Assembly: GCA_028285145.1 (NCBI GenBank)
Contig: JANQQC010000025.1
Coordinates: 1-40,940, forward strand
Source: Hyphomonadaceae bacterium
GTDB lineage: Bacteria > Pseudomonadota > Alphaproteobacteria > Caulobacterales > Hyphomonadaceae
DNA: 40,940 nucleotides
Direction: 5' to 3'
The position numbers and the translations under genes were made by a program. The notes beneath the pieces are model-generated. The model was not told the origin of the DNA and ran no database searches. It was given only the letters and a program-made list of their open reading frames with translations. Numbering within the stretch: the stretch's first letter is position 1; each line of letters starts with the position of its first letter. Shown here piece after piece: positions 1 through 8,410 of this stretch.

Positions 1-308
1 TTGGCGAGGTCAAGGCTGGTCATGTCGACCACTGCCTCGACACGGGCCGCAGCCGGGTCTTCGGCATCAAAATCTAGCGAGGCGTCAAAGCTTTCGAAGC
101 GGCCAATATAAGTGGAGAATCCGAGATGATCGATCTTGAAAAGGATGGAGGCGTGCGTGGGATCAAGCGCAAAGGCCCCCGCCGATATTTCCGTCGGCTC
201 AGCGGTGACATCCGGTTTGAGAAACGGCGCGGCGAGTTGCGCACAACCGGTCACGGCAAGGCAGGCTATTGCGGCAATAGCGTAGGCAGATCGAAACATG
301 TACGACAT
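1..308 (-). CDS. YceI-like lipoprotein, N-terminal part (runs off left edge)
   Basis: Reading leftward from 308, the frame stays open to position 1. It gives a hydrophobic signal peptide with a VTGC lipobox, then a region with FALDPTHASILFKIDHLGFS, the N-terminal pattern of YceI-like (lipid or polyisoprenoid binding) periplasmic proteins. Next come an IGRFESFDASLDFD strand pair and AVVDMTSLDLA, also typical of that beta-barrel lipocalin-like fold. Two in-frame ATGs exist, at 308 and 299. I chose 308 because a GGAGAGG lies directly before it, although 299 would also serve. The protein is probably exported and anchored as a lipoprotein. The C-terminal half is outside the window, and the ligand cannot be told from the sequence. 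Confidence 0.8.
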   Translation of the reverse strand, partial: MSYMFRSAYAIAAIACLAVTGCAQLAAPFLKPDVTAEPTEISAGAFALDPTHASILFKIDHLGFSTYIGRFESFDASLDFDAEDPAAARVEAVVDMTSLDLA

Positions 309-401
309 CCTCTCCAAATCACGTGCGGAAACATAGCAGCAGATTGAGGAGGCAGGCCACGTCTTCCTTGCCTACCAAGCTGTCATCTGCATCATTCTTC
401 C

Positions 402-1070
402 ATGATCTCCTTCGACGACCTCCTTTCACGCGCGGCCGGCCATCACGGCTCTGAGAAAGCTGTCTTGGACGCCGCCATGAACGACCACGCCGTCGATCTG
501 CTCGCCCAGACCGATGACCGGTATCTAGCGACGATGACGCAGTGTGTTTTCAATGCGGGGTTCAACTGGAGAGTGATTGAGGCGAAGTGGGATGGCTTCG
601 AAGCGGCGTTTCATAACTTCGCGCCGAGCCGCGTTGCCTTTTTCAGTGACGAGGATCTCGACCGCCTTGTTTCGGATACACGAATTGTCCGTAATGGGCA
701 GAAAATCCGAGCGACCATCGAGAACGCCAGATTTGTCGCTGAGACATCGAAAGAGCATAACGGTTTTGGCCGGTTCCTCGCAGATTGGCCGGCGGATGAT
801 CAGGCCGGTCTCCTGGACCACCTGAACAAGCAGGGCTCGCGCCTCGGTGGCGCAACCGCGCAGTATTTCCTGCGTTTTTGCGGATGGGATGCTTGGATCG
901 CATCGAAAGATGTATGCGCCGCACTCGCCGCTGCTGGTGTCCTTGATAAGCCTGTAGCCACCAGTAAGTCCGCGCTCAAAAAAGTCGGTGAGACCGTGAA
1001 CGCGCTGCATCTGGAGAGCGGTCGTCCTCGTGCCGAGATTTCACGGGTTCTCGCCCTCAGCGTCGGTTAG
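402..1070 (+). CDS. DNA-3-methyladenine glycosylase I (Tag) family protein, degenerate active site
   Basis: This 222-aa protein belongs to the helix-hairpin-helix Tag-type family, which removes 3-methyladenine from alkylated DNA in E. coli. The family match rests on the stretch from residue 41 (YLATMTQCVFNAGFNW) and on the later GQKIRATIENARF segment, which aligns with the E. coli GKIQAIIGNARA region. It differs from classical Tag: the N-terminal Cys/His and C-terminal His/Cys zinc ligands are absent, and the position of E. coli Glu38 appears to be Cys48, while the following Trp (W56) is kept. The substrate may therefore differ, or activity may be weak. No convincing ribosome binding site precedes the ATG. 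Its stop codon overlaps the converging DUF4169 gene by 4 nt. Family assignment is fairly sure; function is not. Confidence 0.75.
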   Translation: MISFDDLLSRAAGHHGSEKAVLDAAMNDHAVDLLAQTDDRYLATMTQCVFNAGFNWRVIEAKWDGFEAAFHNFAPSRVAFFSDEDLDRLVSDTRIVRNGQKIRATIENARFVAETSKEHNGFGRFLADWPADDQAGLLDHLNKQGSRLGGATAQYFLRFCGWDAWIASKDVCAALAAAGVLDKPVATSKSALKKVGETVNALHLESGRPRAEISRVLALSVG

Positions 1071-1258
1071 TCTTCACGCTTGTGGGCGTCAGTATGCTTT
1101 GCGGTCTTTTCAGCCCGCGCCTCTTCCAGATCCCGCTGTGCCTTCGTTCGTCCGAATTTCATCCGGTTTTCGGCGGCGACAGCTTTCTTCTTCGCCTTAT
1201 CGCGTGCCTTCCGGAACTTATTCAGGTTGATCGGCTCGGTCACTTCGCGTCGCGCCAC
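1067..1258 (-). CDS. DUF4169 family small basic protein
   Basis: A 63-aa, highly charged, Lys/Arg/Ala-rich protein that starts MARREVTEPINLNKFRKARD and continues with a MKFGRTKAQRD motif. This is the characteristic pattern of DUF4169, a short alphaproteobacterial family commonly found near fumC. It looks entirely helical, with no signal peptide or membrane segment. Its ATG lies 19 nt inside the end of the upstream minus-strand gene, so translation is probably coupled. It is the third gene of a fumC-hypothetical-DUF4169 unit. Function is unknown; the basic composition would fit nucleic-acid or ribosome contact, but that is only a guess. Confidence 0.75.
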   Translation of the reverse strand: MARREVTEPINLNKFRKARDKAKKKAVAAENRMKFGRTKAQRDLEEARAEKTAKHTDAHKRED

Positions 1259-1530
1259 TGCTCCATGGCGAGGGAGATTGCAAAGGTCTCGCGATACTTC
1301 GGGCTGTCAGACGGGCGTGGCGGCTTATCGGCCGTCATGGACATGATCTCAGCCAGCTTGTTGTGCGCCGCTCCGGACTGACCGGCCCCGATATACGCAT
1401 GTAACTCCAGCAGGGCGGAAGATAGCGGATCGTCCGCGCGAAGCACGAAGTAGGGTTCGTCCTCGGAGAGATCATCATAGCAATCATATTGAGACGGGTT
1501 GGCTTTGGAGCCGGTGAAAGACTGAGACAT
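1240..1530 (-). CDS. hypothetical protein downstream of fumC
   Basis: A 96-aa soluble acidic protein that I cannot assign to a named family. The central part (FVLRADDPLSSALLELHAYIGAG) looks helical, and the C-terminal part (FAISLAMEQWRDAK) reads like an amphipathic helix. There is no signal peptide and no cysteine cluster. The gene starts 9 nt after the fumC stop codon, has a GGAAA before its ATG, and overlaps the next gene (DUF4169) by 19 nt. It is therefore almost certainly co-transcribed with fumC. Its conservation as the middle gene of such a unit would be the best evidence that it is real. Confidence 0.65.
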   Translation of the reverse strand: MSQSFTGSKANPSQYDCYDDLSEDEPYFVLRADDPLSSALLELHAYIGAGQSGAAHNKLAEIMSMTADKPPRPSDSPKYRETFAISLAMEQWRDAK

Positions 1531-1539
1531 CAGGGTTTC

Positions 1540-2934
1540 CTATTTCGGGCCGATCATGTTTTCGGGACGCACAATCTCATCATACTCAGCTTCGGTCACA
1601 TACCCACCGCCAACGGCCTCTTCTTTGAGCGTAGTGCCGTTTTTGTGCGCGGTCTTCGCAATGACAGATGCCGCGTCATAGCCAATCTTGGGAGCGAGGG
1701 CCGTCACCAGCATCAGGCTGCGATTGACGCCTTCAGTGATGTTTTCGATCCGCGGCTCGATGCCCACGACGCAATTGTCGGTGAAAGATACGGCAACGTC
1801 GGCCAGCAGTCGCACTGACTGCAGGAAATTGTAGGACATCATCGGGTTGAAGACATTGAGTTCGAAATGACCCTGACTTCCTGCGAAGCTCATTGCGGCG
1901 TTGTTGCCGTGAACGTGTGCGCAGACCTGGGTCATTGCTTCGCACTGGGTCGGGTTCACCTTACCCGGCATGATCGACGATCCCGGCTCGTTTTCCGGCA
2001 GAGCCAGTTCACCGAGGCCAGCCCGCGGACCCGATCCAAGGAAACGGATATCGTTGGCGATCTTGAAGCAGGACATGGCCGCGCTGGTAATCGCGCCGTG
2101 GGAAAACACCATTGCGTCGTGGGCGGCCAGCGCTTCGAATTTGTTTGGTGCTGTCTTGAAGGGCAGTTTTGTGATGTCGGCGATCTTCTCAGCAACGGTC
2201 TCGGCAAAACCAACCGGTGCGTTGAGCCCGGTCCCAACCGCGGTTCCGCCCTGCGCAAGTTCCAGCAGTCCGGGGACGGTACTTTCGATCCGTTCAATGC
2301 CGTTCTCAACCTGCTTGGCGTAGCCTGAAAATTCCTGGCCGAGGGTCAGCGGCGTTGCGTCCTGAGTGTGTGTGCGGCCGATCTTGATGATCGACTCCCA
2401 GGCTTTCGCCTTGCCGTCCAGAGCGCCATGAAGCCGCTTCAGGGCTGGTAGCAAGCGATGAGTGATCTCTTCGGCGCAGGCCACGTGCATCGCGGTTGGG
2501 AAGACGTCGTTCGACGACTGGCTCATATTGCAATGATCGTTCGGATGGACAGGCTCTTTCGAGCCCCGCTCTCCGCCCAGGATTTCAATCGCCCGGTTCG
2601 AGATCACCTCATTGGAGTTCATGTTGGACTGTGTGCCCGAGCCAGTCTGCCAGACAACAAGAGGAAAATGATCGTTGAGCTTGCCGTCGATAACTTCCTG
2701 CGCCGCTTCCACAATCGCGCCGCCGATTTTCTCATCCAGCTTGCCCAAAGCCATATTGGTTTCCGCAGCCGCGCGCTTAACGACGCCAAGGGCGCGAACG
2801 ATGGGGGCGGGCTGGCGCTCCCATCCGATCTTGAAGTTCCCGAGTGAACGCTGGGCCTGCGCGCCCCAATAACGGCTGGAGTCGACTTCAATCGGACCGA
2901 AAGCATCTGTTTCGGTGCGTGTTTCCTTGGTCAT
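1540..2934 (-). CDS. fumC: class II fumarate hydratase
   Basis: FumC catalyses the reversible hydration of fumarate to L-malate in the cytoplasmic TCA cycle and works as an iron-free homotetramer. The 464-aa length is normal for the family. Family signatures are visible in order: [12 protein letters not shown] near residue 95, [11 protein letters not shown] near 140, and the lyase signature [11 protein letters not shown] around 320, which carries the catalytic serine loop. The ATG at 2934 has an AAGGA about 8 nt upstream. The next two genes follow with 9 nt spacing and an overlap, suggesting one operon. The gene is divergent from hemH across about 120 bp. Being iron-free and oxidation-resistant, FumC suits a neighbourhood with oxyR and iron genes, but this link is inference. 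Confidence 0.97.
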   Translation of the reverse strand: MTKETRTETDAFGPIEVDSSRYWGAQAQRSLGNFKIGWERQPAPIVRALGVVKRAAAETNMALGKLDEKIGGAIVEAAQEVIDGKLNDHFPLVVWQTGSGTQSNMNSNEVISNRAIEILGGERGSKEPVHPNDHCNMSQSSNDVFPTAMHVACAEEITHRLLPALKRLHGALDGKAKAWESIIKIGRTHTQDATPLTLGQEFSGYAKQVENGIERIESTVPGLLELAQGGTAVGTGLNAPVGFAETVAEKIADITKLPFKTAPNKFEALAAHDAMVFSHGAITSAAMSCFKIANDIRFLGSGPRAGLGELALPENEPGSSIMPGKVNPTQCEAMTQVCAHVHGNNAAMSFAGSQGHFELNVFNPMMSYNFLQSVRLLADVAVSFTDNCVVGIEPRIENITEGVNRSLMLVTALAPKIGYDAASVIAKTAHKNGTTLKEEAVGGGYVTEAEYDEIVRPENMIGPK

Positions 2935-3057
2935 GGACAGGTCCTTCGTCGTTCATCTTGTCGAAGGCGCTTTACCATGCGCGGCGTCTGCTGCAACGGG
3001 TCGCCTTGCCGCCTGAGATTTCGAAATAGATATAGGGCTGCTAGCAAGAGGCGTATT

Positions 3058-4104
3058 ATGCCCGATACAACACAATTCGTGACTGAGATTGATCCCAAGC
3101 CCCCAGAGCATCCTGAGCTCCGCCTTGGCAAGGTTGGTGTCCTACTGGTCAATCTTGGGACGCCGGACGGCACCGACTATTGGTCGATGCGGCGTTATCT
3201 TTCCGAATTCCTGTCAGATCGCCGTGTCATTGAGCTGTCGCCCTTGCTTTGGCAGCCGATTCTGCAGGGTCCAATTCTTACCTTCAGGCCAACCAAATCA
3301 GGCCGGGCATACAAGAAGATCTGGATGGAAGGCGAGGGGTCGCCGCTACTCTACTACACGCGCCGGCAGGCTGAAGCCTTGAACGAACGAATCGGTGGGC
3401 CGGACCTCATGGTCGATTTCGCCATGCGCTATGGGAACCCCTCCATTGCTTCCAAGTTGGATGCCATGAAGGCGGCGGGCTGCGAACGCATCAGCGTGAT
3501 TGCACTCTATCCACAGTATTCCGCCGCGACGACGGCGAGCGTCTACGACAAGACATTCGATGCGCTGACCTCAATGCGCTGGCAGCCGGCGGTTCGAACG
3601 GCGGCGGCCTTCCACGATGATCCGGCATACATCGACGCGCTTGCCATTTCTTTGCAGCAGGGATTGTCAAACCTCGATTTTGAGCCCGAAGTGGTGCTGA
3701 TGTCCTTTCATGGCATTCCGAAAAGCTACTTCGAAAAGGGTGACCCTTATCACTGTCACTGCATGAAGACGGCCCGGCTCGTCCGCGAGAAGCTGGGCTG
3801 GAGCGACGACTATTGCAAGGTGACATTCCAGAGCCGGTTCGGACCGACGGAGTGGTTACGGCCTTATACGGACGAAACCATAGAAGAGCTTGCCGGGCAG
3901 GGCGTGAAGAGAATTGCTGTAGCGGCCCCCGCCTTCGTTTCGGATTGCGTGGAGACGCTGGAAGAAATCGCTATTGAAGGCCGGGAAGTCTTCATTGAGG
4001 CCGGTGGCGAGCAGTTCGCCGCTTTACCGTGCCTGAATGATACCTCCGAAGCCATTGATGTGCTTGAGGCTGTCGCCCGGCGCGAAATATCGGGTTGGCG
4101 CTAA
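3058..4104 (+). CDS. hemH: ferrochelatase
   Basis: HemH inserts Fe2+ into protoporphyrin IX in the last step of protoheme synthesis. The protein is 348 aa from the ATG at 3058, preceded by AAGAGG; an upstream in-frame ATG at 2977 gives an extension without family similarity. Visible motifs are KVGVLLVNLGTPD at the N-terminus, ALYPQYSAATTAS in the middle, SFHGIPKSYFEKGDPY with the presumed catalytic His, and SDCVETLEEI with the presumed catalytic Glu. A HCHC pair follows the GDPY motif, and further cysteines lie downstream. Ferrochelatase of Caulobacter is reported to hold a [2Fe-2S] cluster, so these cysteines may be ligands (inference). The RusA-like gene follows after 5 nt. Confidence 0.96.
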   Translation: MPDTTQFVTEIDPKPPEHPELRLGKVGVLLVNLGTPDGTDYWSMRRYLSEFLSDRRVIELSPLLWQPILQGPILTFRPTKSGRAYKKIWMEGEGSPLLYYTRRQAEALNERIGGPDLMVDFAMRYGNPSIASKLDAMKAAGCERISVIALYPQYSAATTASVYDKTFDALTSMRWQPAVRTAAAFHDDPAYIDALAISLQQGLSNLDFEPEVVLMSFHGIPKSYFEKGDPYHCHCMKTARLVREKLGWSDDYCKVTFQSRFGPTEWLRPYTDETIEELAGQGVKRIAVAAPAFVSDCVETLEEIAIEGREVFIEAGGEQFAALPCLNDTSEAIDVLEAVARREISGWR

Positions 4105-4109
4105 GCCGG

Positions 4110-4466
4110 ATGGACGGTTGGACCAAGGCCGGCAAAGTTAAGGGCCGGATTACAGAGGCAGGGGCGCTTGAAGTTCGCGTATCTGGGCTGACGACGCAGA
4201 CGAAGTATTACAAACCTCTCTTGAGGGAGTTCTTCCGAAAGGACTTCCAGCGGTTGCGACCGGGCCATGGCGATTACCACGTGCATATCGTCATGGAGTA
4301 CACGGGCGACGCCCCGTGGATGGATCTCGACAATCTGGCTAAAGCTCTACTCGATAGCGTGAACGGCAACGCTTTCGTGGATGATCATCAGGTATCGAGA
4401 CTACTTGTGGAGCGTCGTGTCGGAGACCGTGAAGGTATCTGGATGAAGGTCGAGGCGGCCGACTAG
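4110..4466 (+). CDS. RusA-like Holliday junction endonuclease family protein
   Basis: A 118-aa protein from the ATG at 4110; a TTG at 4095, inside the end of hemH, would add five residues. The region PWMDLDNLAKALLDSVNG followed by FVDDHQVSRL is the RusA signature, in which conserved aspartates (the D-x-D pair and the later D-D pair) bind the catalytic metal and cut Holliday junctions. Length matches the family. RusA proteins are usually carried by prophages, but nothing phage-like surrounds this copy. It sits 5 nt after hemH and converges on the acetyltransferase gene with a 4-nt CTAG stop overlap. It could be a domesticated resolvase, or a family member of different specificity. Confidence 0.78.
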   Translation: MDGWTKAGKVKGRITEAGALEVRVSGLTTQTKYYKPLLREFFRKDFQRLRPGHGDYHVHIVMEYTGDAPWMDLDNLAKALLDSVNGNAFVDDHQVSRLLVERRVGDREGIWMKVEAAD

Positions 4467-5065
4467 GTTTCGCTTCGTGCAGTCTGCTCCTGACATATCC
4501 GCGGCTGTATCGCCTTCACCGCTTCCTTTGCTTCATCGCGTGTCATGGAAAGGATGTGGTGGTCGGCCCATGTGCCATCTGTCATCCGCATGAACGCGCG
4601 CAATGTGCCTTCGCGCTTGGCACCCAGCCGTTCGAAAGCAGCAACAGCTTTCTCGTTCCTTACATCGAACGTCCAGGCAATGCGGCGCGCGCCCCAGTCG
4701 AGGGCGCGCTGGATAAGGGCGGCTTGAGTTGCCGGGAACACACGTGTCCCACGCATGTCTTCCGGATGCCAAGCATAGGCGATGCGCACACGTCGGTGCA
4801 GGCGGCTGATGAGGCTATAAGCAACAACGCCAGCGAACGCGCCATCCGATTTCCGGAAGACCGCAAACGGGACAACTGTGCCGTCAGCTCTTACAGTTTC
4901 AATGTAATCTGTGTAAGCGTCGAAGCTGGTGCCTCCGGGAAGAGCTGGCATCCAGCGCCACATATAGTCGACCGCACCGGACTCTCTCAGGGCATCGTAA
5001 TGCTTTGGTCCAAAGACTTCGAGATAGACCACGTCGTTTTCAAGGCCGGGATCGTCCAGTCGCAT
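4463..5065 (-). CDS. GNAT family N-acetyltransferase (RimJ/RimL-like)
   Basis: A 200-aa cytoplasmic acetyl-CoA-dependent acyltransferase. The N-terminal part (LEVFGPKHYDALRES) resembles the RimL/ribosomal-protein type. The acetyl-CoA binding core is seen from GDTRVFPATQAAL-like residues onward: RGTRVFPATQAALIQRALDW, then FDVRNEKAVAAFERLGAKREG, the usual alpha4/beta region with the N-x-x-x-x-x-x-F-E-x-x-G motif. The tail is longer than usual and polar. The substrate cannot be predicted: it may be a protein N-terminus or a small amine. The gene overlaps the RusA-like stop codon by 4 nt and lies divergent to oxyR across about 200 bp. Confidence 0.85.
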   Translation of the reverse strand: MRLDDPGLENDVVYLEVFGPKHYDALRESGAVDYMWRWMPALPGGTSFDAYTDYIETVRADGTVVPFAVFRKSDGAFAGVVAYSLISRLHRRVRIAYAWHPEDMRGTRVFPATQAALIQRALDWGARRIAWTFDVRNEKAVAAFERLGAKREGTLRAFMRMTDGTWADHHILSMTRDEAKEAVKAIQPRICQEQTARSET

Positions 5066-5262
5066 GAGCTATACCATCTGCCTGTCGTCGATACTCTTCA
5101 ACCCCTGGAAGTAAATCATGTTCCTTCTGCGAAAAGGCCCGGCAGAAAGAAAGGGCGTTAACTCGCCGATTGGGGAGACCTGGTGGTGGGCTTGCTCTTT
5201 AACTGAATATGTTTGACTAGCGACAGAATTGATATTTTAGCTCGCTTGCATAGGGTTCTCCT
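5066..5262. other. intergenic region between GNAT gene and oxyR
   Basis: About 200 bp between divergent genes. It is clearly more AT-rich near the oxyR end (5195-5245), as expected for a promoter. No convincing small ORF or RNA gene was found. The only clear structure is the palindrome at 5247-5267, listed separately. Confidence 0.5.
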
Positions 5263-5267
5263 ATGCA
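5247..5267 (+). promoter_or_regulatory. OxyR/LysR-type palindrome overlapping the oxyR start
   Basis: TGCATAGG and CCTATGCA form a perfect 8-bp inverted repeat around a 5-nt loop. Inside it is ATAG-N7-CTAT, the half-module of the OxyR recognition pattern and a good T-N11-A LysR motif. The repeat covers the ribosome binding site (AGGG) and the first ATG of oxyR. It could be an autorepression operator, or an RNA hairpin hiding the start. A second ATAG-N7-CTAT module 7 bp upstream is not well kept. Confidence 0.5.
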
Positions 5268-6162
5268 CATGCCAACGCTCAGACAGCTCCAGTTTCTTGT
5301 CGCCATCGCCGATGATGGTTCGTTCTCGCGGGCGGCCGATAGCTGTCACGTCACCCAGCCGACCCTGTCCGCCGCGATTAAAGAAACTGAAGCGCTGCTA
5401 GGCGTTCAGCTCGTTGAGCGGGAAGCACGCGGAGCAACGCTGACGGCGGCCGGAGAAGCGGTTGTGGCCCGGGCGAGAACAGTCCTCGCCGAAGCACAGG
5501 ATCTTGTGGCTGTAGCACGGGAAGCGGGCGCACCGCTTACGGGCGAGTTCCGTCTTGGCGCGATTCCCACAATCGCGCCCTTCGTATTGCCGGACACGCT
5601 TTCAGCCCTGCGCAAGGCATACCCAGAACTGAAGCTCTACCTTCGCGAGGATCTGACAGACCGTCTTCTGGATGCCCTGCGTACCCGCACGCTGGATGCC
5701 GCGCTCATCGCATTGCCATGGGAAGCTCCTGGCATCGAAACGGAAACCCTCTGCGATGATGAGTTTCTTTTTGTCTGCCCTGCGGATCATCAGTTGTCGA
5801 ACAAGAACGGCCTCGACCTTGCCGACCTAACGCACGAAGACGTGCTCCTGCTGGAGGACGGTCACTGCCTGCGCAATCACGCGCTGTCGGTCTGTGCCCT
5901 GCCGACAACGCGAAAGGGTGCAGAAGTATCCGCCACATCTCTCCAGACGCTTGTGCAGATGGTCGCCGGTGGGCTCGGCGTGTCCTTGCTTCCGAAAGTG
6001 GCCGCGGAATCGGGGCTGGCGGCGGGGCCGGACGTTGTCGTGCGCGCCTTCAAGGAACCGGTCTTTGGGCGGTCCATTGGCCTCGCATGGCGCTCAGGCA
6101 GTCCCCGTGCACAGGAAGCCCGTCTGATCGGGGCGATCGTGAAAGACGTAATGAACGCCTAG
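5263..6162 (+). CDS. oxyR: hydrogen peroxide sensor, LysR-type regulator OxyR
   Basis: A 299-aa LysR-type regulator. Residues 5-65 form the winged helix-turn-helix (PTLRQLQFLVAIADDGSFS, then VTQPTLSAAIKETE), and the rest is the effector domain. The peroxide-sensing pair is present in EDGHCLRNHALSVC: the two cysteines are nine residues apart, as Cys199 and Cys208 of E. coli OxyR. Oxidation should form a disulfide and switch promoter binding, activating catalase or peroxiredoxin genes; none of these lie in the window. Starts at 5263 or 5269 are possible; AGGG spacing favours 5263, while PTLRQLQ-type starts in the family favour 5269. The end overlaps the converging symporter gene by 4 nt (CTAG). 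Confidence 0.93.
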   Translation: MHMPTLRQLQFLVAIADDGSFSRAADSCHVTQPTLSAAIKETEALLGVQLVEREARGATLTAAGEAVVARARTVLAEAQDLVAVAREAGAPLTGEFRLGAIPTIAPFVLPDTLSALRKAYPELKLYLREDLTDRLLDALRTRTLDAALIALPWEAPGIETETLCDDEFLFVCPADHQLSNKNGLDLADLTHEDVLLLEDGHCLRNHALSVCALPTTRKGAEVSATSLQTLVQMVAGGLGVSLLPKVAAESGLAAGPDVVVRAFKEPVFGRSIGLAWRSGSPRAQEARLIGAIVKDVMNA

Positions 6163-7505
6163 ATCGTCGACTTTTCGCGGAAAACGTCTTCGTCCAGTTC
6201 GCCTTCCCACTTGGCAACAGCTGATGCAACGGCTGCGTCGCCTGTCACGTTGGTGACGGTCCGCATCATGTCCAGCAGCCGGTCAAACGGGAAGATGAAA
6301 GCGATGATGAGCAGGGCTTGCTCCTCGCTGACTCCGATAACGCTCAGTACAGCATAGGCCAGCAGCAGTCCGGCGCTTGGTATGGCTGCCGCGCCGATGG
6401 ATGCCGCGGTGGCACCAACGGCGACTGCGAGGTAATCAGCGAATGTCAGCTCGATCCCCGGAATGGCCTGCGCAGCAAACAAGGCGACGAGGCCAAGATA
6501 AATGGCTGTTCCATCCATGTTAATGGTCGCGCCCACTGGCAGCACCGACGAAGCAACGGATTTTTTCACCCCGAGATTTTCGGTTGCGTTCTTAATTGTG
6601 ACAGGCAGCGTGCCGGCGCTGGAGGAGGTTGAGAATGCAACGGCCTGCGCATCCCGGATTCCGCTAAAGAACCGGTTCAGAGGTAGACCGAGTACACCCT
6701 TCACGATGCCGAGACCATGCACAAAAAACATGTGAATGAAGCAGGATAAGTAGAGCGCGACAGCCAGCATGGCGAGATTGTCCAACACGCCAAGGCCGCG
6801 CGTGCTCATCACCCAGGCCATCAGGAAAAACACGCCAATCGGCGCAAGCTCCATGATCATCACCGTCAGCTTAAGCATCACCTCTGCCGCACTGTCGATC
6901 ACTTGGACCAGCGGCTGAGATCTCTCACCTGCCACCAGGCATGCCGCGCCAAACAGGAGTGAGAAGAAGATGATCTGCAGAACATCGCCTGTCGCGCCAT
7001 CCGTCATCGCGATGAAGATATTGTCAGGGATGACGGCGAATAGCTTGTCCAGGAAGCTTGCGCTCGCCGCATCTGCCCCGGCCTCCACACGCCCGCCAAC
7101 CTCATTGACGGCGCTCCCGGCAGCTCCCGAGAAATCGATGCCCGCGCCCGGTTGCAGAAGCGTGCCCATGACAAGGCCGATCGTGACCGCAAAGGCGGTC
7201 GTGACGAGATAGAGGGCGATGGTCCTAATGCCGAGGCTGCCAAGCTTCGAAGGATCACCCATTGAAGTCACGCCGCTGATCAGCGTCACGATGATGAGCG
7301 GTACAACCAGCATCTTGATCAGGTCGACAAAGGCCTGACCAACAGGTTGAAACCACGCCTCGCCAAAGGCGGCCGACGCCCAGACCCTGTCACCATTGAC
7401 CATTTCTGAGCCCATGCCGTAGCGCAGTGCCAGCCCAACGGTCAGCCCGAGCACAAGTCCCAGCATGACGCGCTTCCAGAGGGTAATCTCGGTCCAGGCT
7501 TTCAT
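6159..7505 (-). CDS. dicarboxylate/amino acid:cation symporter (DAACS family)
   Basis: A 448-aa inner-membrane secondary transporter of the GltP/DctA/GltPh type. It moves glutamate, aspartate or C4-dicarboxylates with Na+ or H+. The family re-entrant loop motif is visible as STSSSAGTLPVTIKNA, and the conserved NMDGT motif as TINMDGTAIYLGL; about eight hydrophobic spans are evident. I chose the ATG at 7505 (protein starting MKAWTEITLWKRV), because GGGAG lies upstream and the longer frame from 7562 adds a non-hydrophobic basic segment without family likeness. An extra-long periplasmic loop around residues 100-150 (GSAVNEVGGRVEAGADAAS) is present. The substrate cannot be fixed from sequence. The gene converges on oxyR. 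Confidence 0.92.
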   Translation of the reverse strand: MKAWTEITLWKRVMLGLVLGLTVGLALRYGMGSEMVNGDRVWASAAFGEAWFQPVGQAFVDLIKMLVVPLIIVTLISGVTSMGDPSKLGSLGIRTIALYLVTTAFAVTIGLVMGTLLQPGAGIDFSGAAGSAVNEVGGRVEAGADAASASFLDKLFAVIPDNIFIAMTDGATGDVLQIIFFSLLFGAACLVAGERSQPLVQVIDSAAEVMLKLTVMIMELAPIGVFFLMAWVMSTRGLGVLDNLAMLAVALYLSCFIHMFFVHGLGIVKGVLGLPLNRFFSGIRDAQAVAFSTSSSAGTLPVTIKNATENLGVKKSVASSVLPVGATINMDGTAIYLGLVALFAAQAIPGIELTFADYLAVAVGATAASIGAAAIPSAGLLLAYAVLSVIGVSEEQALLIIAFIFPFDRLLDMMRTVTNVTGDAAVASAVAKWEGELDEDVFREKSTI

Positions 7506-7575
7506 CGCGCCACCACTCCCTTGAATTCGCCGCGACCGTAAGCGGCTTTGCGGCGGCGTCAAACCGAGGGTTTTG

Positions 7576-8316
7576 CTATCTCACCAGTTCAAAGGTGACA
7601 TTTACGCTCGCAGTATAGCCAACTTCGCCGCTGGCGATTGGTGTTGGAGCAGAATCTGCGGCGACCGCCCGCATTTCAGCCATTTGCATCGGCCGCGGCG
7701 TATATGAACCACCCTCGCTGATGGAAACGATCCGGGCGACACGATATCCGACGGCTTCCGCATAGAGTTCGGCGCGCTCAACCGCGGTCTTCATGGCGGT
7801 CGTACGGGCCTCATCATGGGCTTCTTTATCATCCTCCAGAGCAAATCTGAGGCCTGAGAATGTATTGCCGCCCGCATTGACCAGCGCGTCCATCGTTTGT
7901 CCGAGATTTTCGAGATCCCGGACCTTCACGGTTAGTTGGTTAGAAGCGGTATATCCGACGAGTTCCGGTGGGCGTTCTCCACGCGAGGAGTAATCGTAGC
8001 GCGGTTGCAGGGAGAAATTGGACGTCTGCATGTCGCGCTGGGCGACACCGGCTTCTTCCAGTGCGCCGAACACGCCATTCATGCGGGCTGCATTGCTGTC
8101 CATCGCTTCTTTCGCGGTTTTCGCCTCGGTTTGGACGCCGGCACTGATGAAAGCGATATCCGGTTCGCGCGTGACGCTGGCTTCGGCCGAAATCGAGATG
8201 GTTGTTTCAGGCTGGATGGAATTCAAGTTTCCGCTCATCGCGGCTGTGCCTTGGGCGCAGGCAGGTACTGCAAAGACCGCAAGTGCGACGGCGGCTAGGG
8301 CAGGGCGAGCGATCAT
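7576..8316 (-). CDS. periplasmic SIMPL domain (DUF541) protein
   Basis: A 246-aa secreted protein. The ATG at 8316 has GGAG 7 nt upstream and gives a classic signal peptide ending PACAQG; the longer frame from 8382 adds a polar leader and is rejected. The mature part shows the SIMPL/DUF541 pattern: ISAEASVTREPDIAFISAGVQTEAKTA, then the DMQTSNFSLQPRYDY motif and GYTASNQLTVKVRD. The C-terminal GYTASVNVTFELV repeats the GYTAS strand. The family includes BP26 of Brucella and E. coli YggE, the latter linked to oxidative stress tolerance. Here it lies downstream of no obvious partner, 70 bp before the symporter gene on the same strand. The exact role is unknown. Confidence 0.88.
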   Translation of the reverse strand: MIARPALAAVALAVFAVPACAQGTAAMSGNLNSIQPETTISISAEASVTREPDIAFISAGVQTEAKTAKEAMDSNAARMNGVFGALEEAGVAQRDMQTSNFSLQPRYDYSSRGERPPELVGYTASNQLTVKVRDLENLGQTMDALVNAGGNTFSGLRFALEDDKEAHDEARTTAMKTAVERAELYAEAVGYRVARIVSISEGGSYTPRPMQMAEMRAVAADSAPTPIASGEVGYTASVNVTFELVR

Positions 8317-8410
8317 GTCGAATCTCCAATTGATGTGCTGCGACGAAAGACTCCCATTGCGGCGAAAGCAAGAGCGAGGCATGGTCCCGCCGCGTCGACG
8401 GCGTTGGCGC

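Noticed and set aside
126..347. A 73-codon + strand frame at the left edge.
   Set aside because: The minus strand encodes a YceI-like lipoprotein with signal peptide here, which explains the region better.
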